DNA of 64,000 nt, taken from Avena insularis (Eukaryota > Streptophyta > Magnoliopsida > Poales > Poaceae). The position numbers were made by a program, and so were the translations under genes. The stretch spans positions 298,802,954 to 298,866,953 of the forward strand of contig CM042697.1 in NCBI GenBank assembly GCA_023614405.1, in the 5' to 3' direction. The notes beneath the pieces are model-generated. The model was given only the letters and a program-made list of their open reading frames with translations. It was not told the origin of the DNA and did not search any database. Positions 10,582 through 23,017 of this stretch are shown in pieces. The stretch's first letter is position 1. The number at the start of each line of letters is the position of its first letter.

Positions 10582-13120
10582 ACCTCTTCACCTTCCGTGA
10601 TCACCGACATCTTGGAGGTCACCTTGCAGAGGTCCAGGCGAGGGTCGTAGGATTGATCCATCGCTAGGCCGAGGGAGGCACCCGCGCCTTTCTGCATCTG
10701 CTTATATTTGCCAAGTGCGCCAGCAAGTGCTTCAGCCAGATCACCGATGTCCTCCATAGTCGGAGCCTTCAGAAACATCTCTCGGTAGAAGTGGTTGAGC
10801 ATATCCTTGGCCTTGACAAGGGCATCCTTGGTGGAGCCGCAACAGTCTTCGATCGAAGCCACGGTGCCAGTTAGCGGATTGGCACGCTCAAGCACTTGGC
10901 GGTCAAAAATGAGTTAAGTTGCATCTGCAAATTTGTAACACTCAAAATTCAACAACAAGGAAAAGCCAAAAGAAGATAGAATTGATAAGAAGTTGGTACA
11001 CAACAACTTACCGAAAAGAGCCTGGGCAGCTGTCATGAGTTGGTCAGCAAAACTTTTCTCACGTTCATCAGCAACTGCCGCCAAGTTCTCCTCACGCTGT
11101 TTCGTCTCCAACTTTAAGTGCTCGAGAGCCTCCACGACATTCTTCTCTTTTGTCTCCATCGTGCTACGACTCTTATCGAGAGACTCCAGCCGATGAAGAA
11201 CTTGGTTGTTGTCGTATGGAGCCAAAAGAAAAGATAGACAGTCAAATTCATTATAGAAATTCAAGCATCAAAGATAATGTTACTCACCCTGGAGCTGCTT
11301 GATATCCATGTCTAGGCGCACATGCTGCTGGCCCAAGCGATTCATCTCTCACAGGAATGGCTAGCAAGAAAATTTAGATCAAAACAGAAGGACTCGGGGG
11401 CTGTTTAGAGCAGTTCACAAGTACTTACATGTTCACCCAAAGACTCCAAAAGTCCTGGTGTGGTCATCCGAGCAATAACCATGTGACGCCCTATCTTGGA
11501 GGAGCTCGAGGAGCCATTACCAAAGGTGGCCACTATCTTTGGGGAGGGTGTCACTGCCTCAGCACTCGCAGCCTTGGAGTCCATGGCTCCCTCGTCATCC
11601 TCATCCTTGATAGTCCCCTCCGAAGTAGAATCCCTATCAAATGTAGACAGCAAAGCACATTCATCAGGCAAGAGTTAAGAAACACACTCGAAGTAAAAAG
11701 ATTTTAGATACTCACGTGGTGATTTCGTCAAAGTCGAAGACTTCCACCTCCTTCTTATTCTTGGTGTGTGGCCCAGGAGCCACAACTCGGAGGGGCACCG
11801 CTGGAATTAGCCTAGTGGCGTCCGCAGCTGGAGCAGGCCCCTTCGGGGATGCAGGTATCAAGGCATCTGAGCCCTCGCTTCGGCCTCTGTTGGGAGATTC
11901 TTCGTCACTAGACTCGGGGGATTCATGCTCCAGACATTGAGCAGCAGGTACAATCGAATCTGAATCATCCATGTCCCCACTGTCAGGAGCAGCCTAAAAA
12001 TTCTTGGGCAATGGAGGCATCATGGCTTCCACTTTCAGAGCCTACAAGTATAAGAATACAATAGTCACAATCACATATCACAATCATAATAGAAAAAAGG
12101 AAAAGCATAGCAAGGAGATTACCTCTGGAGAAGGGTTGGTCGCGCCGAAGGGTGCAACCGACGTTTCCGCTGGAAGGGACTCCTAGCCGTCAAGCTTGTC
12201 AAGGACCTGATTTTCCTATCGAGATCTGTCGACGACATATCATCAGCAAAAATCTGCGTCAGGTCATCGGCTCTAGCATACAAGAACATCGGGTACGCCT
12301 TGGCTTTTAGGGGATGTAGCCGACACTTCAGGAAGACGCGAATGATATCGAGGCCAGTGATCTCCTGGCCACACCTCAGGTGAAAACCCTTCACCCACTC
12401 ATACAATGCTTCGAACTCATTAGTTTCTCCTGAAAGAACCTCATTCTTCCATGCTCGCTTCCTCTTGGTCTCTGCACTTGCGTCAAAAGGTGGCAAACCA
12501 TAAACCTGGCCAAACTAGTTCTAGTCGCGGATGTAGAACTATTTGGCCCTCCACCCTTGTACTGACTCAATGAGGCTGAAGTTTAAGTATTGTTGATTGG
12601 GGCGAATGAATATGCCACACCCGCCAACTAGCAGACAACACCGCCAGCACCTAGCTGCCTCTTTAGGGCGTATAAATTCTTGAAGAGGCCGAAGTGTAGC
12701 TTGATTCCAAGTAAACACTCGCACACGATAATGAAACAAGATAGATGGAAGATGGAATTGGGCAACAACTAATGCAGCTGAAGACCATAGAGGAAAAGGA
12801 GGCCACAAATGAAATCATGGAGAGGAAAAGAAAGGCCCCGAAGGACAAAAGCCAAGAACATGACGTGAAAACCGGTAGGAGGATCGGTAAATACCTTAGG
12901 GCCGAGGATGCGGCCGTCATCCTATTTCTATGGGATCATCCTGGTCTGGCGGATCTGCCGTAGCTCGGCGATCTTCATGGTGGACCGCCACCAATCTCCA
13001 TTGGTGATGCGACCGCCGATGACCTTCTTCTTGGTGGCAGCAGCTACACTTGAGCCAGTATTAGTGGATTTCCTCGCCTTCACCATCTTGATGAGGCGAC
13101 TCTTCCGTTGCGCGCGAATA
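10582..13120 (-). pseudogene. antisense ORF of the gypsy element, N-terminal half (Transposase_28/PF04195-like)
   Basis: Reading from 13120 downwards on the minus strand gives the start of the protein labelled in grasses as putative gypsy-type transposon protein. Blocks seen are GGRITNGDWWRSTMKIAELRQ near 13000, GGCGIFIRPNQQYLNFSLIE and SVQGWRAK near 12620-12540, ETKRKRAWKNEVLSGETNEF near 12470, GFHLRCGQEITGLDIIRVFL near 12380, an acidic Ser/Pro-rich exon (MDDSDSIVPAAQ, 11972-11712), a further acidic exon (11671-11405) and a coiled helical block (10895-10585). Good splice donors follow two exons on the minus strand (GTGAGTATC at about 11712 and GTAAGTACT at about 11430), so the ORF is spliced. 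Several stops and shifts are present. Its function is unknown. The next exon lies beyond copia A at 2222. Confidence 0.7.
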
Positions 13121-13619
13121 ATGGAGTTTGGAAAGGTTTGGAGGCTTTCTAGTGCAAGGCAAAACTACAAGAAGCAAGAAGCAGCGCACTGGAAGAACAA
13201 GGGAGATGGAAAACACGAGCGATGAAGAAACGAAAAGAAAAATTACCAGCGCCCTTGCTGTATTAATTAGCGGAACACGATGAAGGCTAGCCATTGATTT
13301 GCAAGACGTGGTGGTCATCGCGGCAACAACGTGGCAGCAGATGCCCGTACCATCACCGCAACACTCTCCATTACGCACGGAAATCGAGGAGGCACAGTTA
13401 AAATACCCCAAAATCACATGTGACTGGTCAAATCACTGTCAGACTATGGGGATTGCTACCATACAGTCCCATTGATGCTGCTCTCACTAGCGGATGTGAT
13501 CACCAATCGTCATCCCTAACATTGTCATCATTCACACCAGTAGAAAAAGGTGAAGCACGACAATGGCTATATTATTCAAGTCATTAAGTTTTTGCTTGAG
13601 TATACAACTCCACCAAATA
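13121..13619. other. gypsy internal DNA upstream of the 3' LTR
   Basis: No convincing coding segment. Probably the promoter side of the antisense ORF and the start of the non-coding 3' internal region of the gypsy element. Confidence 0.4.
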
Positions 13620-13960
13620 CTCAAGGACTACTCCTAACAGGAGCACTGGTGGCGCACCTGAAGTACTTTTGGGTCTAGTGCATGACCAACAATGACAAAT
13701 ATTACGGTCACATACCTCGAATCCTCCTTCGAATCTACTGTTCGACAGCGAACTCGGGGGCTACTCCTTGACGGAGCGCTGGCTATCATCCGATAAAGTA
13801 CGGGTGCCAATGGCATCTGAATCATTTTTATAGTTCAAGCTATTGGCATGAATAAATTCCGTACTCGAGTCTACGACTTGAATAGACACTCAGGGATACT
13901 CCCATAGGGAGCGCTGGTCACGCGCCCTATGACAAAGACTATTACGATCCTTCAGATCCC
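13620..13960 (+). repeat. three degenerate copies of a module of about 135 bp
   Basis: Similar modules occur near 13620, 13755 and 13890: a GGGGCTACTCC-like core, then GGAGCGCTGG-like, then GAC/GTAC-rich sequence. They lie just before the 3' LTR of the gypsy element, where this lineage often has a repeated actcgggggctact block next to its polypurine tract. Confidence 0.5.
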
Positions 13961-15008
13961 TCATGATGACTACATCCACAAGATACGATACTCGATCAAA
14001 TAATATGGCAACTTTGCCCATCATCTAAGCTACTAAAGATATCATGTCTCCTTGGCAACCTAAATCATCTCCGTGATGAAAAACATACGGATGATGTGTC
14101 TACGATGCAAATATAACACCTACAAATACAATCTGATGGCCTGGCAACGCACCTGCTGCGCTCTACCAGAAATATACCATGCCTACAGGCACGATGAAAA
14201 ATCCCAACGGACACTTTGGGTGCATATTTAAAATCATTAGAATTCGAATTTTTAAGGCCTCCGCAGCATGAGTCGAATTACGCCAGCAATTTTCCGAATT
14301 CTAGTTAGAGGACTCGAGTTTGAGTAGATAACGATGTTTTACCCAAAGGAAGATAACTGACCCCGATCTATCGGGTGAGTCTGGCATGCGTATCAATTAT
14401 CCCTATGAGCCTAATAATATGGCCCGATAGAATCTTCGGATGATAAACAAATACTTCTGGCACTCGAATACTTCAGAGTCTCCATCTGAATCTTTGATTA
14501 TGCCCTATGGGTACCCAAGATTGTCCTATCTGGTTTGGTCTAGTAGGAGCCCATGTGACAATCCACACCTGATGACAAATCCCAGGAGGATTCCGGTGGC
14601 CTAGGACCATGAAGGATGTGACTCCTTGGAGGATACATCTATCTTAAGATAGAAACATTGAAATAAGAAACCCTAACCTGTAACCGAATCAGCTTTATCC
14701 CGAGACCTGGCCTCCCCATATAGAGGCCAAGAGGGAACAGCATGAAGGATCATCAAAAATCCTAGCACATACATCCCCTAAATTACATATGCACACCATC
14801 GCCATCAAGGCACCCCTTGTAACCTTTGGTTCCTTCAATAATCAAGAGCAGACAAGCAGGAGTAGGGTTTTCCCTTCGAGGGCTTGAACCTAGGTAAACA
14901 TCGTGTCCCCATGTTTCTTGCCTAATAGCCGAATGAGATCTCCAGTGCACCCTCTTCCTCAAACCCATGTCCATCAACAGTGGGCATTGACGTGATCACC
15001 CCACGTCA
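13961..15008 (+). repeat. 3' end of the old gypsy element, probably its 3' LTR
   Basis: The segment contains LTR-like landmarks in order: a CATATAGAGGCCAAGAGG TATA region near 14717, an AATAATCAAGAGCAGACA polyadenylation-type segment near 14840 and a terminal CCCCACGTCA at about 14999-15008. These match the end of LTRs of the antisense-ORF gypsy group. I could not fix the left LTR boundary or a TSD. The orientation agrees with the integrase at 1-657. Confidence 0.5.
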
Positions 15009-15516
15009 AATCCTATTTCACAAGTTAAACCATTATAATATCTCTCTTGTTCGTGCTAAGGAGTGAGTATAACTACATTCTATTTTGTCGCCACGGCAAA
15101 CTTTATGTCATTAAAATGTTTGTTCATATTGCGCCATTCCCTGCTCTACTTGTTCATAAGTGATTATACTATAATGTCTATCTAGTTCTTTGTAAACAAC
15201 AAAAGCCACTATCTGTAATTATTTCCTCTCAGAGGGAACACAGAGAATCGTAGAGTGAATCGCCCCTACAACTTGTAAGTAACTGTTGCTTTCTATTGTT
15301 GAATGCAACCCTTTTTTATGTTAATGATTGGCCTCAACCTATATGCAAAGGAGAAAAAAATAAATTAGATTCATCGTATATCTAAGTACTGGAGGTTATA
15401 GATGTCTTCAACAAACGAACTGAGAACGGCATGTCCTCCAACGGGACTACACGAAGAGAAATAGTTAAGTCCCTTATTTTTACTGAGATGTGCTTAGTTT
15501 CAGATGCTTTTTTGTA
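15009..15516 (+). other. AT-rich intron-like DNA with a candidate micro-exon
   Basis: No long ORF. The sequence is T-rich and intron-like and includes the candidate exon at 15233-15274. A short open segment MSSTNELRTACPP starts at 15402. This DNA continues after copia B at 24871. Confidence 0.3.
15233..15274 (+). other. candidate micro-exon
   Basis: A pyrimidine-rich acceptor (TTTCCTCTCAG) precedes 42 bases that end at a near-perfect donor (GTAAGTAA). The second reading frame is open (GNTENRRVNRPYN). No domain is recognised. It would be on the same strand as the candidate exon at 27169-27222 if copia B is ignored. Confidence 0.25.
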
Positions 15517-15999
15517 CTAGGCACCACATGAGTCGGCTAATGATTAGAACAAGATTTACCTTAAAGAAGACTAGACAAATACCAAACATAAATCCCTCGA
15601 TTTATATTCAATATTCTCACTCGATCATGGTGATAATCTATTATTTCTATATTTGACATATGTTCATTTATATATCTACATATACATTAACTATACCTTG
15701 ATTAGGTGGTTGTGATTTAAGTATATCCACTTTTATGCTATATTTTTCTACTATGTAACAAAGACCAAATGTAAATATCTCGATTTATAATTCAATTTTC
15801 TCACTCAATCATGATGACGATCTATTCTTTGCTATATTTGAGTCATCATCATATCTATATATGCATTAACTAGACTATGATTAGGTGGTGGTAATTTAAG
15901 TATATCCACTTTTATGCTAATTTATAGTCTTTTATAATATTTTTATGCTATATTTAAGAGTTTGTATGCACTCTGGAGGTAGTCACATTATCTAGTGTC
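15517..15999 (+). repeat. tandem repeat, units 1 and 2
   Basis: Two similar units follow each other. Landmarks are ACAAATACCAAAC at about 15573 and ACAAAGACCAAAT at about 15758, each followed by a TCGATTTATA, CTCACTC, ATCATG, TTAGGTGGT and CCACTTTTATGCT series. Unit 1 has a 57-bp head (GGCACCACATGAGT...) and unit 2 has a tail ending TCTAGTGTC. A third unit lies on the far side of copia B at 24872. Confidence 0.75.
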
Positions 16000-17812
16000 T
16001 GTTGGAGATATGCCCTAGAGGCAATAATAAAAGTAGTTCTTATTATATCTTTGTGTTTATGATAAATGTTTACATTCATTCTATAATTGTATTAACTCGA
16101 AACATTAATACTTGTGTGATTTGTAAACTTGTTAGAGTCCTTGGTATAGCCTCTTTATAATACTAGCTTGTTGGTTGATAGATTATCATGGTTTCCTGAT
16201 CATGAACATTGAGATGTTATTAACAACAAGATCATATCATTAGGATAACGGTGTGATGGACATACTCCTATAGATAAGCGTAGCATAAAGATCAAGTCAT
16301 TTCAATAGTTTTTTCCTATAAGCTTTCAGATACATAGTAACCTAATTCCTTCGACCATGAGATCATGTCAATCACCTTCATCGGATGGATGCTTTGATGA
16401 CATAAAACACCACTTCATAACTGGGTGGTTATAAAGGTGGCATTGAGTGTTCGGAAAGTATGTGTTGAGGCACATGGATCAAGAGTGGTATTTGTCCATC
16501 CATATGACGGATAAATATACTCTAGGCCCTCTCGGTGGAATTTCAACCAATTAGCTTGCAAACATGTCACTGGCTCACAAGGGATCACATATCATAGGAA
16601 AGACTAAAGAGTACTTATCGATAACGAGGTTGAACTAGGTATGCAGAGATACCGACGATCAGACCTTGTATAAGTAAAATATCGTGAGACAAAGGGAAAC
16701 TGGTATCATATGTAAATAGTTCATTCGATCACAAAGTAATCATAGAATATGTGGGAGCCATATGAATTTGTAGATTCCTCTATTGGTTATTGATCGGAGA
16801 AGAGTCTTGTTCATGTCTGTATAATTCACCAACCGTAGGGAGACACACTTAAGGATTCGATGTTGTTTAGTAGATATGGAATGTGAGTGAGAAGACCGAA
16901 TGTTGTTCGGAGTCTCGGATGGGATCCGGGATATCATGAGGATATCCGGAATGGTCCGGAGAATAAGATTCATATAGGGAAAGTCCAATGCTGGAGTTCG
17001 CGAATGATTCCAATGTTTTCACCGGAATGATCTAAAAGGTTCTAGAAGTTTCACCGAACCGTAAGGGTACATGAATGTGTCATGAATAAGTGGAATGATT
17101 GCGTCATGTCCTAGGTCACTTTGCTGGGCGTTTAAAAAAAATCAAACTCCAAAATTGAAAGTCAAAAGGCAAGTTTGAATAGTCAAACTGGGACAATGGT
17201 TCCTGATGGAGGGAGGAGAGGAAACCTCCCCTCCCTCCACCGCACGCGCCAAGGAGAGGGAGTTGGGGGAGGATAAGGCCTCCCCTCCCCTAGTTTCCCC
17301 TCCCTCTAGCCCCTAGACCTACACTAAAAACCCTAGACCCCTAGCCACCACTGCGCCGCCTCCGGCCCCACCTCCTCCTCTTCAGCCTCTAAACCCTAGA
17401 CACCGAGGAACCCCTCTACTCCACCTACCTTCTTCGGCTTAAGGCGAAGCCCTGCGGGATCTCCCCTCTAATCTCCGACACCACGTTGTCGTGCTGCCGG
17501 AATCGCGAAGAGAGAGCTACAACATCCGCTTCCTGCTAGAACAAGGGAGAGGAAGGTCTTCATCAAGTACCAAACGTGTGACCGACTGCAGGAGCGCTGC
17601 CGAAACGCGGCGCCGGAAGGATCATCTACACGATCTTGAGATCGGCAAGTGAACGATTACATTACCCACGAGAATCTGCTCTTGTTAACCGCTTTGGAAT
17701 CTTCGAGGGTGAGTACTCTATCGACTCGTTGCTACAATCTAGTAGATAGATCTTTGCTTGTGTGTGTTCATGTAGTAGAATTTTTTTGTTTTCCATGCTA
17801 TGAACCCCTACA
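16000..17812 (+). repeat. copia B 5' LTR (1813 bp)
   Basis: TG at 16000 to CA at 17812. Compared with the 3' LTR it lacks about 20 bases that include the TATA-like motif (junction CCTCCCTCT/AGCCCC near 17310). Confidence 0.95.
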
Positions 17813-17813
17813 G

Positions 17814-17826
17814 TGGTATCAGAGCC
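17814..17826 (+). other. copia B primer-binding site, initiator tRNA-Met
   Basis: TGGTATCAGAGCC, one base after the LTR, identical to that of copia A. Confidence 0.95.
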
Positions 17827-19003
17827 GTGTCAACATGTAGATATGTTGCATGAGTAGAACACAATGGTCATTTTGGGCGGTGGTGCTTTTATTATCAATT
17901 GCTTATTGTGTACTTTGCATCTTGCGGTATGGTGGGATGAAGTGGTGCGGGCTAACCTTACATGACATCGTTCATGAGACTTGCTCCACGCGCAACATTC
18001 AACTTGTAGTGCATAAGTGGCTTTGAGGTTGTCTGTCTCTCCCATCATAGTAAAGATTCAATTTACAACGGGCACTTGATAGTTCAAACATCAACGTTGT
18101 TATTCTTGTTCATAAGTTAGAACGGTGCTTATTGAAAGCCCCAAACCACATAAAATATGCAAAGAAAATTAGAGGCATCTAACTTTGTTTTGCAGGGGTG
18201 TGTTGTGATGTGATATGGCCATGATTGTGATTATATATGAGGTATGCAATGATCCTTATTGTAAGTCGGCAACAGGAAGGAGCCTTATGGTTGTCTTTTA
18301 ATTTCGTTAAGACCTGCGTGTCTATTATTCAAAGTAGTTGTAATAGTTGATGCTGCTGGACGATAACCATGGAGCGGTGCCATTAACCTTGACGCCACGC
18401 CGATGATGATGGAGATCATGTTCGTCCTTGAAGATGGAGATCTCAAGCACAAGAAGAAAGGCCATATCATATCACATATTTTGAAATAAATGTGATGTTA
18501 ATCCTTTTATGCATCTTGTATTTCTTAGATCACGACAGTAGCATTATAAGATGATCCCTCTCACAAAATATCAAGTTATAAAGTGTTCATACTTAGTAGG
18601 CACCATTGCCAAGACTCGTTGTTTTGAAGCACCACGTGATGATCGGGTGTGTTAGATTCTATGAGTGTATACAAAGGGAGCAAGCCAGTTTTGCTCATGT
18701 GGAAACTAAGGTTACATCTTGACGAGCCTAGCATGTACAGACATGGTCTCGGAACACGGATCACCAAAAGGTAAAGCATGAGTCATATAGTAGATATGAT
18801 GAACATGTTTGATTGTTCGCCTTTGAAACTACATTATGTCTCATGATGATCGGACATGATGTAGTGGATTTAGTTCGTGTGATCACTAAAACAATGTGAG
18901 GGATATTTTTTGAGTGGGAGTTCACCTATATTAATTTAACTATTAATTAGAAATCAATTTGTCATAAACTTAGTCTAAACTATTGCAAATATGTTGTATA
19001 TGA
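17827..19003 (+). other. copia B untranslated leader
   Basis: About 1.2 kb without a recognisable coding segment, between the primer site and the gag start, as in copia A. Confidence 0.7.
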
Positions 19004-19790
19004 ATGGTGGCCCCTACCATCAATTTTAATGCGTTCCTAGAGAAAGATAAGTTGAAAAACAATGGAAGCAACTTCGCAGATTGGTTCCGCAATTTGAGGA
19101 CTCTCCTCAATGATGGTCAGTTGACCTATGTGCTGGATGCACCGTTGGGTGACCCACCTGCAGAATGCTACCGATGAGGTGAAAAATGTTTAACGCACTC
19201 AGAAGAATTATTACTCCACAATTAAGTGTGCTATCTTGTATGGTTTAGAATCGGAGCTTCAAAAGAGGTTTGAGAACTTTGACCCACATGATATTGTCCG
19301 TGAACTCAAAATGATATTTGAGGCTCACGCGGTAGTTGAGAGTTATGAAGCTTCTGAAAAGTTCTTTAACTGCAAGATGGAAGAGGGAAGCTCCATCATT
19401 GATCATGTGCTTAAGATGTCTAGGCACGCTAATAAGCTCCAGATCTTGGGCATAATAATTACTAATGCGTTGGGGATTCATTGTGTCCTTCAATCACTAC
19501 CACCAAGTTACAAGAACTTTGTGATGAACTACAACATGCAGCACATGGATAAGACATTGCCAGAACTCTTCTCTATGTTGAAGTCTGCGGAAATGGAGAT
19601 CAAGAAAGGGCACCAAGTGTTGATGGTCAATAAGACCACCAATTTCAAGAAGAAAGGCAAGTCTAAGAAAAAGGGAACCTTCAAGAAGGGCAGTAAGAAA
19701 GCTATCGCACTGGCGAAGAAGACCAAGGTTGGGCCTAAGCCTGATACTGAGTGCTTTTACTACAAGGGAGAAGGTCACTAGAAGCGGAAT
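19004..19790 (+). pseudogene. copia B gag with zinc knuckle
   Basis: ATG at 19004 gives MVAPTINFNAFLEKDKL, matching the copia A gag start. A single extra base near 19165 shifts the frame and TAA follows at 19191-19193; the capsid domain then reads on from about 19236 (LYGLESELQKRFEN, VLQSLPPSYKNFV) into a Lys-rich tail. The zinc knuckle reads CFYYKGEGH then TAG at 19779-19781, so the second Cys is Tyr and the Trp codon TGG has become TAG. A further shift follows near 19790. Confidence 0.88.
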
Positions 19791-20480
19791 TGCCCCCAAG
19801 TACTTGGCGGATATGAAGAATGGCAACATCAAGAAGAAATGTATATCTGATATACATGTTATTGATGTGTATCTTACTAGTAGTCGTAGTAGTGCTTGGG
19901 TATTTGATACTGGTTCAGTTGCTCATATTTGTAACTCGAAACAGGTGCTGCAGAATAGACGGAAACTAGAAAAGAACAAGGTGATGATGCACGCTGTAAA
20001 TGGATCAATGGTTGGTGTGATCACGGTCAGCACACTACCTCTTCACCTACCATCGGGATTAGTCTTATACTTAAATACTTGTTATTTGGTGCCTACGTTG
20101 AGCATGAACATTATATCTGGATCATGTTTATTGTGAGATGGTTACTTGTTTAAGTCCTGGAATAATGGTTGTTCAATTTATATGAGTAATATGTTTTATG
20201 CACATGCATATTTGATAAATGGTGTATTCTTGTTGAATCTTGATTGTAGTAATACACATGTTAATAATATTGAAGCTAAACGTTTGAAATTGAGCGATAA
20301 TTCTACATACATGTGGCACTGTCGTCATGGTCACATTGGAGTGAAACGTATGAAGAAACTCCATTCCGATGGACTTCTTGAATCACTTGATTTCAAATCA
20401 CTTGAAAGATGCGAAGTATGTCTGATGGGTAAAATGACTAAGACTCCATTTTTTGGTATGATGGAGCGAGCTACGGACTT
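19791..20480 (+). pseudogene. copia B protease and GAG-pre-integrase domain
   Basis: The retropepsin motif WVFDTGSVAHICN is intact near 19898-19937. The zinc-type pre-integrase block reads MWHCRHGHIGVKRMKKLHSD then CEVCLMGKMTKTPF up to about 20455. A stop TGA at 20134-20136 lies between them. Confidence 0.88.
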
Positions 20481-21254
20481 ATTGGAAATCATACATACCG
20501 ATGTGTGTGTCCCGATGAGTGTGGCATCCTGCGGTGGTTATTTTATGTTCTTAATTTCACGGATGACTTGAGTAGATATGGGTATATCTATTTCATGAGA
20601 CATAAGTCCGAAACTTTCGAGAAGTTTAAGGAATTTCAAAGTGAAGTAGAGAATCAACGTAACAAGAAGATTAATTTTCTATGATCTGAACGTGGAGGTG
20701 AATATCTAAGTTACGAGTTTGGCGAGAATTTGAAGAAATGCGGAATACTTTCACAATTGACACCACCGAGAACACCACAATGTAATGGTGTGTCTGAACA
20801 TTATAATCGAACTCTCTTAGATATGGTTCATTCTATGATGTCACTTACAGATTTACCATTGTCTTTTTGGGGTTATGCATTAGAAACAGCGACATTCACT
20901 TTAAATAGGGCACCATCTAAATCCGTTGAAACGACACCGTATGAATTATTGTTTGGGAAGGAACCTAAATTGTCGTTCCTTAAAGTTTTGGGTTGCGAAG
21001 CTTATGTAAAGAAGTTACACCCCGACAAGCTTGAACACAAAGCGGAAAAATGCGTCTTCATAGGATACCTGAAGGAAACTATTGGGTGTATCTTCTATCA
21101 TAGATCCGAAGGCAAGATCTTCTTTGCCAAGAATGGATCCTTTCTAGAGAAGGAGTTTCTCTCGAGATAAGTGACTGGAAGGAAAGTAGAGCTCGACGAG
21201 GTTGTCAAAACTTCTCTCGGATTTGAGAGTAGCGCAACACCATAAGAAGTTCTT
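20481..21254 (+). pseudogene. copia B integrase
   Basis: The core keeps Asp in HTDVCVPM (20500-20502) and Glu in NGVSEHYN (20796-20798). The middle catalytic position (20688-20690, 36 codons before the Glu) is GAA (Glu) instead of Asp: the motif is SERGGEY. A TGA at 20682-20684 replaces the conserved Trp two residues earlier. A frameshift lies near 20550 and TAA at 21168-21170. The C-terminal part (GYALETATFTLNRAPSKSVE, KAEKCVFIGY) is typical. Confidence 0.88.
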
Positions 21255-22440
21255 GTGGCACCTACACCAATAAGAGAGGAACCTAATGATGATGATCATG
21301 AAACTTCGATCGAAGTTACTATGGAACCTCGCAGGTTGACGAGAACTCGTACCACTCCCAATTGGTATGATCCCGTTATGAGTGTCATGTTGGTGGACAA
21401 CACCGACGACCCTGTGACATATGAGGAAGCGATGATGATCCCAGATTGCAATAAATGGCAAGAAGCCATGAAATCCGAGATTGGATCCATGTACGAAAAC
21501 CAAGTATGGACTTTTGTGGACTTACCGGATGGCCGGAAGGCTGTCGAGAACAAATGGATTTTCAAGAAGAAAACAAATGCTGATGGTAATGTAACCGTCT
21601 ATAAAGCTCAAATTGTCGCAAAAGGGTTTCGACAAATTCAAGGAGTTGACTACGATGAGACTTTCTCACCGGTAGAGAATCTAAAGTCTGTGAGGATATT
21701 GTTAGCAATCGCTGCATATTATTATTATGAGATATGGAAGATGGATGTCAAAACGGCGTTCCTCAATGGAGACATTGATAAAGAGTTGTATATGGTACAA
21801 CCCAAAGGTTTTTTCGATCCTAAATATGCAAACAAGGTACGCAAAATTCAACGGTCCATTTATGGATTGAAGCTAGCATCCCAAAGTTGGAACCAACGTT
21901 TTGATAAGGTGATCTAAGGTTTTGGTTTTATACAAACTTATGGAGAAGCTTGTATTTACAAGAAAGTGAGTGGGAGCTCTGTAGCATTCCTGGTACTATA
22001 TGTGGATGACATATTTTTGATTGGGAATGATATAGACCTTCTTAAAAGTGTCAAAGATTATTTGAATAATAGTTTTTCAATGAAAGTTCTTGGCGAAGCT
22101 ACTTACATATTAGGCATAAAGGTTTATAGAGATAGACCGAGACGCCTAATATCGCTTGCACATAGTACATATTTGGACAATGTTCTAAAGAGGTTTGGAA
22201 TGGAAGATAGCAAGAAAGGTTTCTTGCGCATGTTGCCCAATACGACCGTGAGTAAAACTCAAAGTCCTGCTACAGCAGAAGATAGAGAGAGGATGAGTAA
22301 GAATCCCTATGCCTCGGCCATAGGATATATCATGTATGCCATTCTATGTACTAGACCCGACATTGCATATGCTGTTAGTTTGACTAGCAGATATCAAAGT
22401 GATCTAGGAGTGGAACATTGGATAGCGGTCAAAAGCATCC
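21255..22440 (+). pseudogene. copia B reverse transcriptase (RVT_2)
   Basis: Acidic linker, then WTFVDLPDGRKAVENKW, KMDVKTAFLNGD and active-site YVDD at 21999-22010, then ATYILGIKVYRDR and YASAIGYIMYAILCTRPD. A stop TAA at 21915-21917 falls between the fingers and palm regions; the rest is open to the RNase H domain. Confidence 0.9.
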
Positions 22441-22983
22441 TTAAGTACTTGAGAAGAACTAAGGATATGGTTCTTTCTTATGGAGGTGATGAACAATTCG
22501 TTGTTAATGGTTACACCGATGCTAGTTGGAACACTGATCCGGATGATTCTAAATCTCAATCTGGATACATATTTACTTTGAATGGTGCAGCAGTGAGCTG
22601 GAGGAGTGCAAAGCAAAGCATTGGGGGCCAGATCTTCAACTGAATTGGAATACATAGCTGCTTTGGAGGCTTCACAAGAGGCAATATGGATGAAGCATTT
22701 CATTACAGAGCTCGGTGTGGTTCCCAGTGCGATAGACCCAATGTCTATCTATTGTGATAACATGGGCGCCATAGCCAATGTGCAGGAGCCAAGGTCACAC
22801 AAGAAGCTGAAGCATATCAAGCTACGTGTTCACGCTATTCGAGATCATGTCCAAGATGGTGACATAAATATTTGCAAAGTACACACAGATCTTAATGTGG
22901 CGGATCCATTGACTAAACCTCTCCCGAGGGCAAAACATGACCAGCACCAAACTGCCATGGGTATTCGGTATATTACCATGTAA
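22441..22983 (+). pseudogene. copia B RNase H and polyprotein end
   Basis: DASWNTDPDDSKSQSG and, after a frameshift near 22620, SSTELEYIAALEASQEAIW and YCDNMGAIANVQEP supply the RNase H acidic residues. The ending DLNVADPLTKPLP...YITM stops at 22981-22983, mirroring copia A. Confidence 0.9.
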
Positions 22984-23006
22984 TCTAGATTAGTTGACTC
23001 TACTGC

Positions 23007-23017
23007 AAGTGGGAGAC
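23007..23017 (+). other. copia B polypurine tract
   Basis: AAGTGGGAGAC, immediately before the 3' LTR. Confidence 0.9.
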
